From CAZVFX01 sp964626565 (GTDB lineage: Bacteria; Myxococcota_A; UBA9042; CAIXZC01): a stretch of 64,000 nt of DNA. The stretch's first letter is position 1, and every line of letters begins with the position of its first letter. Under the pieces are notes generated by a model, which was not told the DNA's origin, ran no database searches, and was given only the letters and a program-made list of their open reading frames with translations. Where the stretch lies: contig CAZVFX010000008.1 of NCBI GenBank assembly GCA_964626565.1, positions 28,757-92,756 of the forward strand, read 5' to 3'. Both the position numbers and the translations under genes were made by a program. This document shows positions 26,044 through 33,405 of the stretch, one piece after another.

Positions 26044-26473
26044 CCATCTCCTCGTAGACGACGAATTGGAGGCCAGGGGAGGCGGAGACTATGTCCAGGA
26101 GATTCTCCGGCCGGACCGTTTTGGTGATAAAGGATACGGCACCGTAATCGTAGGAGCGGATGATGTCCTCTTCTTCCTGGGAAATGGTCAGCATGACCAC
26201 AGGAATCAGCGACAACCGGTCATCAGCTTTCACGCTCTTGAGCACTTCGAATCCCGAGACCATGGGCATGTTGATGTCCAGGAAGATGATCCCGGGCAAA
26301 CGGTCCCTGTTCTTCTCATCGGTAAGAAATTCCAGCGCTTCCTTGCCGTCCTTGAAGACGATGACGTCGTTGAGGACTTTTGCGTCCTTGATGGCGCGCT
26401 TGAAAATGTATACGTCACCCTCGGAATCCTCAACTAGCATGATCGAGGCTGGTCTTAGCTTCGAGATATCCAT
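26036..26473 (-). CDS. Single-domain response regulator (Rcp1-like)
   Basis: This 145-residue protein is a lone receiver domain: acidic pair in IMLVEDSEGDVYIF, phospho-acceptor D66 in IIFLDINMPMVSG, switch threonine in VVMLTIS and lysine in FITKTV. The VEDSEGD and LDINMP wording is that of Rcp1-type regulators paired with phytochrome-like kinases. ATG 26473 follows AGGAGG. Its last codons overlap the TTG of the kinase gene, so the two are coupled and form a phosphorelay pair. No output domain is present. Confidence 0.87.
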   Translation of the reverse strand: MDISKLRPASIMLVEDSEGDVYIFKRAIKDAKVLNDVIVFKDGKEALEFLTDEKNRDRLPGIIFLDINMPMVSGFEVLKSVKADDRLSLIPVVMLTISQEEEDIIRSYDYGAVSFITKTVRPENLLDIVSASPGLQFVVYEEMVD

Positions 26474-26524
26474 TTGCTTGGTCCTCCTCCGCATGAAAAC
26501 GTAGCACTGCCGATACTCTTTGAC

Positions 26525-26544
26525 AAGGGAATTTCGCGTCCCTT
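26525..26544. repeat. 6-bp inverted repeat between punA and the response regulator gene
   Basis: AAGGGA (26525-26530) pairs with TCCCTT (26539-26544) around eight bases. It lies in the 104-base spacer between two minus-strand genes. It could be part of a 3' structure or an operator; no T-run supports termination. Confidence 0.25.
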
Positions 26545-26577
26545 CCAGCCGTACCTTGTCACCGGCGGGTCCGCCGC

Positions 26578-27402
26578 CTATTTCAGCAGTTCCGGAATGA
26601 CTCCGGTGAGCAGGTCAATGAACTTCCCTTCCACCTTGTTAGCCGCCTCTTTCACCTCCGCATGGGACAGCGGCGTCCCTGAGACACCGGAGCCCAGATT
26701 GGTGATGATACTGATTCCCAGCACCCGGACGCCGCACTGCCGCGCAGTGATGGCTTCCTGAACAGTTGACATACCTACTGCGTCGCCGCCCAGAGTGCGG
26801 GCCATCCGCACTTCGGCCTTGGTCTCGTAGGATGACCCGAGGAACGCAAAGTAGACCCCTTCTCGCAGGTGGATATCGCGGGCCCTGGCGAAGCTCTTGA
26901 CCACGCCCCTGAACGCCGCGTCGTAGACATCAGTCATATCGATAAACGGTTCCCCCAGGCGGGGGTCGGACAACCCGATGAGCGCGTTGGTGGCCTGGAA
27001 GTTGATATGATCCTTCATGATCATGATGTCGCCTGCATTCCAGTGGGGCCAGACCGAGCCCGCGGCGTTGGTGAGAATGACCACCTCAGCTCCCAGCGCG
27101 GCCGCGACACGTACGGGGAATGATACTTCCACCGCCGAGTACCCCTCATACAGGTGAACCCTTCCGCAGAAGAACATCACCGGCACCGCCCCGAGCTTTC
27201 CCACCACCAGCTTGCCCGCATGGCCGGGCACTGCGGAGACCTTGAAATGGGGAATATCATCAAAGGGCACTTCGGTCACCTCGGTGAGCCGCTTGGCCAC
27301 AAATCCCAGCCCACTGCCCAGCACCGCTGCCACCCGGGGTTTCAGGGTGAGCTTCGACTGCAGATAAGACTTCGTTTCCATTAATTGATCGTAAAGGTCC
27401 AT
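26578..27402 (-). CDS. punA: Purine-nucleoside phosphorylase
   Basis: This 274-residue cytoplasmic enzyme cleaves inosine and guanosine with phosphate to the base and ribose 1-phosphate (EC 2.4.2.1). The phosphate loop is AVLGSGLG. FFCGRVHLYEGYS, LTNAAGSVWPHW and GDAVGMSTVQEAITARQCG are the motifs of the trimeric PNP (PunA/PNP-I) family. ATG 27402 has GGAGGTAGT before it; the longer frame is discarded. It is the last gene of the pdp-nupC-punA salvage operon, 35 bases after nupC. Confidence 0.92.
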   Translation of the reverse strand: MDLYDQLMETKSYLQSKLTLKPRVAAVLGSGLGFVAKRLTEVTEVPFDDIPHFKVSAVPGHAGKLVVGKLGAVPVMFFCGRVHLYEGYSAVEVSFPVRVAAALGAEVVILTNAAGSVWPHWNAGDIMIMKDHINFQATNALIGLSDPRLGEPFIDMTDVYDAAFRGVVKSFARARDIHLREGVYFAFLGSSYETKAEVRMARTLGGDAVGMSTVQEAITARQCGVRVLGISIITNLGSGVSGTPLSHAEVKEAANKVEGKFIDLLTGVIPELLK

Positions 27403-27437
27403 ACTACCTCCGTGACAACTTTGAGTGCAGCCTGAAG

Positions 27438-28709
27438 CTACACGAATACCGCGGCTACACACGCGGAAAGACAACTGGCAAGAAAGCCTGCGGCCATGGC
27501 CGTGACTCCCAATTTTACAAGGTTCTGCTTCTGGTTCGGAGCAATCCCCCCAATACCGCCCACCTGAATCGCGATGGACGAGACATTGGCGAAGCCGCAC
27601 AGTGCGTACAAGGCGATGATTGCATCCCTCTCCGGGAGGGGATTTCCCGTCTTGAACATTTTGGACATGTCGGAGTATGCCATGAACTCATTAAGAACGA
27701 GTTTCTGCGCCAGCAGAGTGCCCACGTCGCCGGCATACTCAGCGCTCACACCGCACAGCCATGCCAGGGGGAAGAAGACCCTTCCCATGGCCCATTGCAA
27801 GGCGTTGGCCTTGCCGTCCGCGGCGTATAATTCGACCCCAACCCACGACAACACCCCCGACAGCAAGGCGTTGAGCAACGCCACCAGCGCGATGAACGCC
27901 AGTAGCATGGCCGCCACATTAATAAAGAGGCTCGCACCTTCGGCCGCACCCCGGGCTGCGGCGCCGACGACGTTGTCATCGGGCCGGCTCCAGTCGATGC
28001 GGGCTCCGCCCGCGGTTTCAGGGACTTCCGATTCAGGGACCAGGATCTTAGCCAGCAGAAGGGCGGCGGGAGCGTTCATCAGACTGGCTGTCAGCAGGTG
28101 GCCTGCAACATCGCTCACCTGCCCTTTCAGCATGGCTGCGTAGGCCACGATCACGCCGCCGGCCATGGTTGCAAAACCCGCGACCATGACCGACATCACC
28201 TCCGACTTTGTCAGACCCTTTACGTAAGGCCTCACCACCAGCGGCGCCTCAGTGTGTCCCACGAAAACATTGGCCGCCGCGGTCATCGCTTCCGCGGCCG
28301 AAATGCGCAGGGTCTTGCGCAGAACCCAGGCCATACCCGATATCACCGCCTGCATGATGCGCAAATGGTAGAGAACCGCCATCAAAGAAGAGAAGAAGAT
28401 AATTGTCGGGAGCACCAGAAAGAGGAAACAGTGCAGCGGCGTTGCGATCTCACCGTCTTCGAACCGGCCCAGAAGAAATCCGGTGCCTTCGTTGGTAAAC
28501 TCGAGAAGCTGCTGCACCCCGTTGTTCACCGCGCTGAAGAAGGGCTCTCCGACCGGGGTGAGGAACATGAGAGCGGCCAGGCCGAATTGCAGCCCTGCCG
28601 CCCACAGCACCGGGCGCAGTCGAACCGCCTTGCGATGCCGGGAGAGCAGGTACACCGCTCCCAGGATGAGAACATAGCCCAGCACCGGGATGATTCGCTG
28701 CAGAAGCAC
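27438..28709 (-). CDS. nupC: Concentrative nucleoside transporter (CNT/NupC family)
   Basis: This 423-residue inner-membrane permease imports nucleosides using an ion gradient. Family motifs seen are VFVGHTEAPLVVRPYV, ATMAGGVIVAYA and, near the end, YALCGFANVSSIAIQVGGIG, all typical of the CNT substrate and ion site. The start is a GTG at 28709, two bases after the TAG of the upstream phosphorylase gene. Tight linkage between two nucleoside phosphorylases makes uptake coupled to phosphorolysis its evident role. Confidence 0.92.
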   Translation of the reverse strand: MLLQRIIPVLGYVLILGAVYLLSRHRKAVRLRPVLWAAGLQFGLAALMFLTPVGEPFFSAVNNGVQQLLEFTNEGTGFLLGRFEDGEIATPLHCFLFLVLPTIIFFSSLMAVLYHLRIMQAVISGMAWVLRKTLRISAAEAMTAAANVFVGHTEAPLVVRPYVKGLTKSEVMSVMVAGFATMAGGVIVAYAAMLKGQVSDVAGHLLTASLMNAPAALLLAKILVPESEVPETAGGARIDWSRPDDNVVGAAARGAAEGASLFINVAAMLLAFIALVALLNALLSGVLSWVGVELYAADGKANALQWAMGRVFFPLAWLCGVSAEYAGDVGTLLAQKLVLNEFMAYSDMSKMFKTGNPLPERDAIIALYALCGFANVSSIAIQVGGIGGIAPNQKQNLVKLGVTAMAAGFLASCLSACVAAVFV

Positions 28710-28711
28710 TT

Positions 28712-30013
28712 CTACTCTACCACGTCTCTTATGAGCGGTGCAGCCTCGACAGGAGCCTCTCCCACTTCATATGCCTGCTCCAACAGCGCCATCGCCTCTT
28801 GCAGGCGAGCCTCGTTGGAATAGTGAATGATGGCCAGTGGGCCGCCGGCGTCCACGCTGTCTCCGACCCGGGCGTGAACCTCCAGCCCCACCGCCGGGTC
28901 AACATCATCTTCGAGCTTCTTGCGGCCGCCACCCAGGGCAACCACGGCGTGGCCCACCTTCTCGCAATCGATGGAGTGCACATAACCGGCATACGGGGCG
29001 CCGAACACCCTGGTGCCCACAGCTCGGGGAAGGAGCGACGGGTCGTCGACAATGCGAGGATCCCCGCCCTGGGCTTCAACCATCCGAGCAAAGATCTCCA
29101 GCGCCCGGCCCGACCCGAGGGCCTCTTCTGCCCGCCGCCTGGCTTTGACCGGGTCCAGCATGTGTCCCCCGAGTTGCACCATGGCCGCGGCAAACTCCAC
29201 CACCAATTCGGTTGTATCCGCGGGGCCCTGCCCCTTCAGAATATCGATACTTTCCTGCACCTCCAGCGCGTTTCCGGCCATGATTCCCAGAGGTTGGTCC
29301 ATATTTGTAAGGTAGGCTTTTACGTTCATTCCCAGCGCACCGCCCAGGGATACCAGGGTCTGCGCCATCTCCAGCGCCGACTCCTCCGTGCGCATGAACG
29401 CACCGGAACCGACTTTCACATCCATGACCAGCCCGGCGATTCCGGATGCCTTCTTCTTGGAGAGGATGCTGGACCCGATCAACGGCACAGAGTCAACCGT
29501 CGCAGTTACATCTCGCAGCGCGTACAGCATCTTGTCCGCAGGCACCAACCTGGCCGTCTGACCGCTGATACAGCAACCAACACCTTCCACCACATCCTTG
29601 AACTCATCGACGCTCAGGTCGGTGCGAAAGCCCGGAATCGATTCCAGCTTGTCCAGCGTGCCGCCGGTGTGTCCCAGGCCGCGCCCGGAAATCATCGGAT
29701 CCTTGAGCCCGAGGCTTGCAGCCAGAGGCGCCAGGGGGATGGATACCTTGTCCCCCACTCCACCGGTGGAATGTTTGTCAACATAGGGGCCGGCGCCGGA
29801 GAAGCTGATGCGGTCGCCGGAGTCGATCATGGCGTCGGTCCAACTGGCCAACTCCGCAGTCTCCATACCACGAAAGTAGATGGCCATGAGGAGCGCCGAC
29901 ATCTGGTAGTTGGGTATGCCGCCCCCGACAAATTCGCCGATGATGTAGTCGATCTCCTCTCCGGAGAGGGCTTGGCTGTCCCTTTTCTTCTTGATCAACT
30001 CGTAAACCAGCAT
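28712..30013 (-). CDS. pdp: Pyrimidine-nucleoside (thymidine) phosphorylase
   Basis: This 433-residue enzyme cleaves thymidine or uridine with phosphate (EC 2.4.2.2 or 2.4.2.4). The signature KHSTGGVGDKVSIPLAPLAA and the catalytic segment MISGRGLGHTGGTLDKLESIPG are both present, as is MDVKVGSGAFM. The length and the C-terminal domain fit the Pdp/DeoA fold. ATG 30013 follows GGAGGTAG and lies about 25 bases downstream of a strong predicted promoter. It is the first gene of the salvage operon. Pdp and DeoA cannot be separated with certainty by eye. Confidence 0.9.
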   Translation of the reverse strand: MLVYELIKKKRDSQALSGEEIDYIIGEFVGGGIPNYQMSALLMAIYFRGMETAELASWTDAMIDSGDRISFSGAGPYVDKHSTGGVGDKVSIPLAPLAASLGLKDPMISGRGLGHTGGTLDKLESIPGFRTDLSVDEFKDVVEGVGCCISGQTARLVPADKMLYALRDVTATVDSVPLIGSSILSKKKASGIAGLVMDVKVGSGAFMRTEESALEMAQTLVSLGGALGMNVKAYLTNMDQPLGIMAGNALEVQESIDILKGQGPADTTELVVEFAAAMVQLGGHMLDPVKARRRAEEALGSGRALEIFARMVEAQGGDPRIVDDPSLLPRAVGTRVFGAPYAGYVHSIDCEKVGHAVVALGGGRKKLEDDVDPAVGLEVHARVGDSVDAGGPLAIIHYSNEARLQEAMALLEQAYEVGEAPVEAAPLIRDVVE

Positions 30014-30045
30014 TCTCGCTACCTCCGGGTTTCAGCAGGTTCGGT

Positions 30046-30074
30046 TTTATACCACGAGACGCCTCCTTTGTCCA
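30046..30074 (-). promoter_or_regulatory. Predicted promoter of the pdp-nupC-punA operon
   Basis: On the minus strand TGGACA (30074-30069), a 17-base spacer and TATAAA (30051-30046) each match the consensus hexamers in five of six positions. The -35 hexamer directly abuts the -35 of the divergent fusA promoter. Confidence 0.65.
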
Positions 30075-30103
30075 TTGACGCAAGCGCCGCTTTGTGCTTG
30101 AAT
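30075..30103 (+). promoter_or_regulatory. Predicted promoter of fusA-pssA
   Basis: TTGACG (30075-30080), a 17-base spacer and TTGAAT (30098-30103) lie 35 bases before the EF-G start codon. The -35 hexamer begins at the base next to the -35 of the divergent salvage promoter. Confidence 0.55.
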
Positions 30104-30138
30104 AGCCCGACGTTTGTGCAGCCAGCCCGGGAAGAGAT

Positions 30139-32187
30139 ATGGCCGAAGGCAACAAAGGACCGTCAACCACCGTCAGGAACATCGGCATCATGGCCCACAT
30201 CGATGCGGGCAAGACGACCCTGACGGAGCGGCTCCTGTTCATGACGGGAAGAATCCACCGCATGGGCGAGGTCCACGAAGGGCAGGCGACCATGGATTGG
30301 ATGCCCCAGGAGCAGGAGCGGGGCATCACCATCACATCGGCCGTTACCACCCTGGTGTGGCGAAAGACCGACATCCACCTCATCGATACTCCCGGCCACG
30401 TTGACTTCACCATCGAAGTGGAACGCAGCTTGAGAGTGCTCGACGGCGTAATCGCAGTGCTCGACGGCGTGGCCGGAGTGGAGCCGCAGACGGAAACGGT
30501 GTGGCGCCAGGCCGACAAGTTCGATGTACCCCGGTTCGTTTTCGTGAACAAGCTGGACCGGCCGGGGGCTTCATTCGAGCGCTCGGTGCAGTCGCTACAG
30601 GACCATTTCGGTGGTGAGCGGATTATCCTGCCCGTGCAGATTCCCATCGGCGAGGAAGGGGAGCACCAGGGCGTGGTGGACCTCATCACGCGGAAGGGAC
30701 TGGTTTGGGACGGGGAGGACCCCGCGGAGACAACCGAGGTTGACGTGCCCGCCGAACTGGTGAAGGACGTTGAGGCCAGACGGGCAGAGCTGCTTGAGAG
30801 CCTCGCAGACCTCGACGACGACATAGCCGAGGCGTACCTCGACGGCGCGCCCATATCCGAAGAGAAGATCCGCACCGTGATTCGGGCGGGGACGGTGTCC
30901 GGCCGCCTGGTGCCGGTGTTGTGCGGTTCCGCGTTGAAAAACCGGGGCATCCCGCCCGTGCTGGAAGGCATCGTGGACTACCTGCCCTCCCCCGCGGACC
31001 TCTCCACGTTGACCGGCGAAGACCCCGAAGGGGACGAACCGGTGGTTCGCCAACTCAATATCAACGCTCCTCTTGCCGCGCTGGCTTTCAAAGTGATGAT
31101 CATGGAGGACGGCCGCCGCATGAGCTTCCTGCGCGTGTACTCCGGACGATTGCGGGTGGGCGCCGCGGTTTGGAATGCCACAAGGGAGTTCGAGGAGAAA
31201 ATCTCCCGCATCTTCGTGATGCACGCCAACCAGCGCAAGCGCGTCAGTGCCATCGACTGCGGCAACATTGTGGGAGTGCTCGGTCTCAAGAAATCGATGA
31301 CGGGAGATACCCTGACCGATAAGGACGCTCCCATGGTGCTCGAGAGCATCGCGGGGCAGAAACCTGTGATCTACCAGGCCGTGGAACCGATGACCTCGGC
31401 CGAAAAAGAGAAGCTGGACCAGACCCTCGATAAGCTGGCCGAAGAGGACCCGACCTTCCATACCTATGAAGACAAGGGCACCGGCGAGCGGGTCATCAGC
31501 GGAATGGGTGAGTTGCACCTGGAGGTAGTGGCGGACCGCCTGCACCGTCAGTTCGGTTTGGAGACACGGGTGGGCAAGCCTCAGGTGGTGTTCCGGGAAA
31601 CTATCTCAGCCGCGGCCACAGAAGTCGCTGAATTTGACCGCGTCTTCGAAGAGAAGCGTATGTACGGCAAGGTATCGGTCCGCGTGGAGCCGCTGGAGCG
31701 CGGCACCGGCGTTCAGTTCGAGAACCGGTGCGACAAGGAGTTCCTGGAAGGAGAGTTCCTGGCGGCCGCGCGCGAGGGTGCCATGGCCACCGCGTCCAGC
31801 GGACCGCTGGAGGGCCATCAGTTGGATGATGCCAGGTTCATCATCATGGATGCCGAGATGATCGAAGGCGTCTCCGCTCCCATCGCATTTCGGATTGCGG
31901 CGAGTGAGGCTGCCACCCAGGCGTGCCTGGCCGCTTCACCGGTCAAGATGGAGCCGATCATGGAGGTTGAAATTACCGTGCCGGAGGAGCACCTCGGCGC
32001 GGCTATGTCGTCAATCAACGAGAGAAAGGGAAAGGTCGAGAGTATGTCCGAGCAGGGACACTACCGCCTGGTTCACGCGCGGGTGCCGCTGCAAGCCATG
32101 TTCGGTTATTCCAAGGATATTCGCACGCGAACCCAGGGCAAAGGGACATTCTCCATGACCTTCTCTCACTACGACGTGATGCTGTAG
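30139..32187 (+). CDS. fusA: Translation elongation factor G
   Basis: This 682-residue ribosomal translocase GTPase has G1 AHIDAGKTT (19-27), switch I QEQERGITITSA, G3 DTPGHVDF and G4 NKLDRPGA. Domain IV and V landmarks are GMGELHLEVVADRL, YGKVSVRVEP and QAMFGYSKDIRTRTQGKG. It is not in a str operon (no rpsL, rpsG or tuf beside it), so it may be a second EF-G isoform rather than the only copy. It is followed after 8 bases by pssA on the same strand. Confidence 0.93.
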   Translation: MAEGNKGPSTTVRNIGIMAHIDAGKTTLTERLLFMTGRIHRMGEVHEGQATMDWMPQEQERGITITSAVTTLVWRKTDIHLIDTPGHVDFTIEVERSLRVLDGVIAVLDGVAGVEPQTETVWRQADKFDVPRFVFVNKLDRPGASFERSVQSLQDHFGGERIILPVQIPIGEEGEHQGVVDLITRKGLVWDGEDPAETTEVDVPAELVKDVEARRAELLESLADLDDDIAEAYLDGAPISEEKIRTVIRAGTVSGRLVPVLCGSALKNRGIPPVLEGIVDYLPSPADLSTLTGEDPEGDEPVVRQLNINAPLAALAFKVMIMEDGRRMSFLRVYSGRLRVGAAVWNATREFEEKISRIFVMHANQRKRVSAIDCGNIVGVLGLKKSMTGDTLTDKDAPMVLESIAGQKPVIYQAVEPMTSAEKEKLDQTLDKLAEEDPTFHTYEDKGTGERVISGMGELHLEVVADRLHRQFGLETRVGKPQVVFRETISAAATEVAEFDRVFEEKRMYGKVSVRVEPLERGTGVQFENRCDKEFLEGEFLAAAREGAMATASSGPLEGHQLDDARFIIMDAEMIEGVSAPIAFRIAASEAATQACLAASPVKMEPIMEVEITVPEEHLGAAMSSINERKGKVESMSEQGHYRLVHARVPLQAMFGYSKDIRTRTQGKGTFSMTFSHYDVML

Positions 32188-32195
32188 GAACTGTC

Positions 32196-32960
32196 ATGAA
32201 GCTGAAGGATTACGTAACTTTAGGCAATCTGTTGTGCGGTATGGCCGTCTTCGTTTGCCTCATGCACCACCGATTCGACCTGGGTTGCTACCTCATCATC
32301 CTGGGCTGGATATTCGACGCGTTGGACGGCCTGGTTGCGCGTCTCACCAAGCAGTTCAACAAGTTTGGCGGCGAATTGGACAACCTGTGCGACCTGGTCA
32401 CCTATTCGGTGGCCCCCGGGTTCCTGATTTTCTACGCCTTCTACTACATCGCGGACTATCACATCCTGTTCTCCTCGGCCATCGCGTTCCTGCCGGTGGC
32501 GGTTGGCACCATCAGGGCGGCACGCTACAACGTTCGGCGGGCTGAATTTCCGGGCTTCTTTATCGGCCTGCCCCGCACCGCGTTCGCGCTGGTGATGGTC
32601 GCGCTGCTGCAATCATCCCTGTTCCAATTCCTGGGGCCCTACTTCTCCGGATACCTCTACCTGATTCCCGCGGCCATCATCGTGCTCATCTCGTTCATGC
32701 TCATGTCCACAAAGCCGTTCGTCGGTCATCACGACCGCAAGTGGGGCGGACTGGTGAAGTTCGGCATGTGGTGGTTCATCATTTCCGTACCGGTGGGCTT
32801 CTTCGGAGGCTGGCTGATATTCGGCTACCCGGAACTCGTTTTTGATGTGCTGCTGTTCGACCTGCTGGTCTACATGCTCATCGGCGACCTGGCGGTGCCG
32901 CGGGAACTGCGGGCCGAAGTAAGGGCGTATATCAAGGAGTGGGAGGCGATGGGGGAGTAG
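32196..32960 (+). CDS. pssA: CDP-diacylglycerol-serine O-phosphatidyltransferase
   Basis: This 254-residue membrane enzyme makes phosphatidylserine from CDP-diacylglycerol and serine (EC 2.7.8.8), the first step toward phosphatidylethanolamine. The CDP-alcohol phosphatidyltransferase signature D-x2-DG-x2-AR-x8-G-x3-D-x3-D is complete, running from DALDGLVAR to GELDNLCD. RAARYNVRR and PGFFIGLPRTAFA fit the serine-specific branch. Several hydrophobic helices follow. It is preceded by AGGAAC and probably cotranscribed with fusA. It ends two bases from the convergent FYDLN-acid gene. Confidence 0.9.
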   Translation: MKLKDYVTLGNLLCGMAVFVCLMHHRFDLGCYLIILGWIFDALDGLVARLTKQFNKFGGELDNLCDLVTYSVAPGFLIFYAFYYIADYHILFSSAIAFLPVAVGTIRAARYNVRRAEFPGFFIGLPRTAFALVMVALLQSSLFQFLGPYFSGYLYLIPAAIIVLISFMLMSTKPFVGHHDRKWGGLVKFGMWWFIISVPVGFFGGWLIFGYPELVFDVLLFDLLVYMLIGDLAVPRELRAEVRAYIKEWEAMGE

Positions 32961-32962
32961 CC

Positions 32963-33256
32963 CTACTCTTCTTCGTCTTCGTCATTCTCGTCGTATCCGA
33001 GAACCTCTTCAGGCGGAGTCAGTGAATCGTCCGGGCCGCTTACCGCCGCATCGGCTTCTTTGTCTTCGGCTTCCAGCTTGTCCTCTTCTTCCGCTTCGAG
33101 GTCTTCCTCTTCGAGGACCTCTTCTTCCTCTGCCGCCTCGTCCGCCTGGTCTGCCCCGCACTTGGGGCACACGGCTTTGGGCTTGTTCAGATCATAGAAC
33201 TTGCATAGGCAGTTGAAGCACGTGAATTTGACACCCCACTTGCTCGGCTCGGCCAT
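32963..33256 (-). CDS. FYDLN-acid family protein (zinc-ribbon plus acidic tail)
   Basis: This is a 97-residue protein. Residues 10-35 hold two CxxC pairs around KFYDLN (CFNCLC, then CPKCGAD), followed by a tail in which most residues are Glu or Asp (EEEEVLEEEDLEAEEEDK and similar). This is exactly the architecture of the TIGR02300/FYDLN_acid family of unknown function. ATG 33256 is preceded by GGAGGACG; upstream frame is discarded. A near-consensus promoter lies at 33325-33297. Zinc binding by the two CxxC pairs is inferred. Confidence 0.88.
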   Translation of the reverse strand: MAEPSKWGVKFTCFNCLCKFYDLNKPKAVCPKCGADQADEAAEEEEVLEEEDLEAEEEDKLEAEDKEADAAVSGPDDSLTPPEEVLGYDENDEDEEE

Positions 33257-33296
33257 CGTCGTCCTCCGTGACAGTTCCCCAGCACAAGTCGGCAGA

Positions 33297-33325
33297 TTGA
33301 TAGCCATGTTCAAAAGGTTTGTCAA
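33297..33325 (-). promoter_or_regulatory. Predicted promoter of the FYDLN-acid gene
   Basis: On the minus strand a perfect TTGACA (33325-33320), a 17-base spacer and TATCAA (33302-33297) stand about 41 bases before the start codon. Confidence 0.65.
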
Positions 33326-33344
33326 GCAGAAACAGAATGCGCTG

Positions 33345-33373
33345 TTGCCTGCTCTTCGACCCTTCTGTATAAT
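33345..33373 (+). promoter_or_regulatory. Predicted promoter of the 1563-residue Cys-rich gene
   Basis: TTGCCT (33345-33350), a 17-base spacer and a perfect TATAAT (33368-33373) precede the ATG at 33406, giving a leader of about 26 bases. It lies 20 bases from the divergent FYDLN promoter. Confidence 0.7.
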
Positions 33374-33405
33374 CGGCTTGAAATGTGCGTGTTCGGAGAG
33401 CCGGA

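Noticed and set aside
28799..30223. 474-codon plus-strand frame
   Set aside because: It is antisense to pdp and crosses the divergent promoters into fusA.
29778..30971. 397-codon minus-strand frame spanning pdp and fusA
   Set aside because: It covers the intergenic promoters and two well-identified genes in the wrong frames; low-complexity Ser/Arg-rich translation.
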